Assembly (NCBI RefSeq): GCF_003991225.1 | Contig: NZ_JTFC01000042.1 | Span: forward strand, 62,001-126,000 | Direction of reading: 5' to 3' | DNA length: 64,000 nt | Source: Candidatus Kurthia intestinigallinarum | Lineage (GTDB): Bacteria > Bacillota > Bacilli > Bacillales_A > Planococcaceae | Shown: positions 63,277 to 64,000 of the stretch, piece after piece | Numbering within the stretch: position 1 is the first letter of the stretch | How the letters are laid out: the number at the start of each line of letters is the position of its first letter | Program-made: the position numbers and the translations under genes | Notes under the pieces: model-generated | The model's database searches: none | The model's input: the letters and a program-made list of their open reading frames with translations, nothing else | Told to the model about the DNA's origin: nothing

Positions 63277-63922
63277 TTATTATCGTATCCAGTGGAAGCA
63301 AACAACCGAGAAAATGCGTGGCTTCTTTATTATTTTAATAATCGTGCAATTATTTTTTAGCTTAAATTCAATCGCTGGACAATTCGGCGGTACGGTGGTG
63401 TATGCCATCTTCAATGCCAATACGACCTTCTTAGTAACATTACTAGCGATTTGCTTTGGCGCAATCAAGGTCGCGCAAATAGAGCCAACAGACGTCTTTC
63501 GTCTTCCTTTATCTGTGAAAATCCGTGTAGATAGCTTAATGCTTATGCTACTAGCGCTATATGGCAGTGTGACAGCATTACTTATTCCATACGTAGCTTA
63601 CGGCGGGAAGTATTCGGATGCCGCAACCTATTATGATACGACATTATTAACATCTGGTTATTTTTATAAAAATATGCTTATTTGCTTCCTGCTTATTTTA
63701 GCGGCGAGCATGTGGAGCTATACCGTTAGATTATTGAAACAATCGAAACAATGGATGTGGGTAAGTATTTATATGGTGACGATTATTCTTTGTGTGGTTG
63801 CTTACATATACAGTATTGGGCATTTATTCACATCATGGCAGTGGCTTGGCTTTAGCGCGATGCTACTCGTCGTAGAATTTGGCTTTTTACAATGGCGCTT
63901 TAAGGGGGCAATGGCAAAATGA
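63266..63922 (+). CDS. second ABC-operon membrane subunit
   Basis: 218 residues, six membrane helices, with a plan like the 61958 product (an amphipathic start and RLPLSVKIRVDSLML in a loop), so the two may form a heterodimeric pore. It overlaps the previous gene by 11 bp and begins after AAGGAGGAG. Confidence 0.7.
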   Translation: MTTNYYRIQWKQTTEKMRGFFIILIIVQLFFSLNSIAGQFGGTVVYAIFNANTTFLVTLLAICFGAIKVAQIEPTDVFRLPLSVKIRVDSLMLMLLALYGSVTALLIPYVAYGGKYSDAATYYDTTLLTSGYFYKNMLICFLLILAASMWSYTVRLLKQSKQWMWVSIYMVTIILCVVAYIYSIGHLFTSWQWLGFSAMLLVVEFGFLQWRFKGAMAK

Positions 63923-64000
63923 GTCATATAAGTGTTTTTGGTTTTATTTTCTTAATCGTTCTTGTGTTGGTTGTGGCCCTTGTTTCGCGTAAATTATTCA
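63919..64000 (+). CDS. small hydrophobic protein, 5' part only
   Basis: 27 codons are visible, a single membrane helix after MSHISVFG. It begins in an ATGA overlap with the previous stop and runs off the window, so the operon goes on. Confidence 0.6.
   Translation, partial: MSHISVFGFIFLIVLVLVVALVSRKLF

Overview
The window looks like chromosome from a low-GC Gram-positive spore-former of the Bacillales, most like the Lysinibacillus/Solibacillus branch. The grounds are strong AGGAGG-type ribosome sites, a T-box in front of a methionyl-tRNA synthetase, an S-box in front of metNIQ, an orphan SigB-type sigma factor, the yrkEFHI sulfur genes and an AlaR/AlaT pair. The genus is an inference from gene content. 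I saw no rRNA, tRNA, CRISPR array, prophage or replication origin.

Layout. 1-6200 (minus) is an exopolysaccharide operon: a lipoprotein with two NodB domains, a PilZ-fused family-2 glycosyltransferase, a NodB-like membrane protein, a GH18 protein and the start of a nucleotide-sugar dehydrogenase. 6470-15300 holds a gene broken by an in-frame stop, a LysR/EamA pair, an ECF sigma factor with a zinc-ribbon membrane partner, a T-box-controlled second-type MetRS, the remains of an IS3 transposase and an orphan SigB-like sigma factor. 15447-18146 is a persulfide/sulfane-sulfur operon (yrkE, yrkF, yrkH, yrkI) with CstR-type ATACC-N6-GGTAT operators. The same operator controls a CoA-disulfide reductase/rhodanese gene 30 kb away at 45100. 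19187-21541 is an McrBC-like type IV restriction pair. 22614-26727 is a methionine uptake operon (SAM riboswitch, metN, metI, metQ, M20 peptidase). 27373-36355 contains a chemoreceptor, a branched-chain amino acid carrier with an Ile-type T-box leader, a 1194-residue beta-helix/double-AAA+ protein and an aminoglycoside acetyltransferase-like GNAT.

37011-45009 is mostly small or poorly known genes plus alaR-alaT, a TatD nuclease and a DUF3243 protein. 46876-49736 is proline catabolism (proline dehydrogenase and P5C dehydrogenase) with a cre site upstream. 50400-60613 contains an MFS carrier, a DinB protein, an unusual Hsp70 paralogue with an unrecognised partner, DoxX, a PfkB sugar kinase, a leaderless metal/cobalamin-binding-type protein, a thiolase and an acyl-CoA synthetase. 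60669-64000 is a GntR-controlled ABC transporter operon whose genes overlap at nearly every junction and which runs off the end.

Not explained by ordinary genes: a roughly 80-140 bp intergenic element present three times (29864, 38073, 52028), always just 3' of a gene and oriented the same way relative to it; the CstR-like operator set; and the beta-helix/AAA+ fusion. Many start codons were moved from the longest reading frame to the ATG or TTG that has a well-spaced ribosome site.
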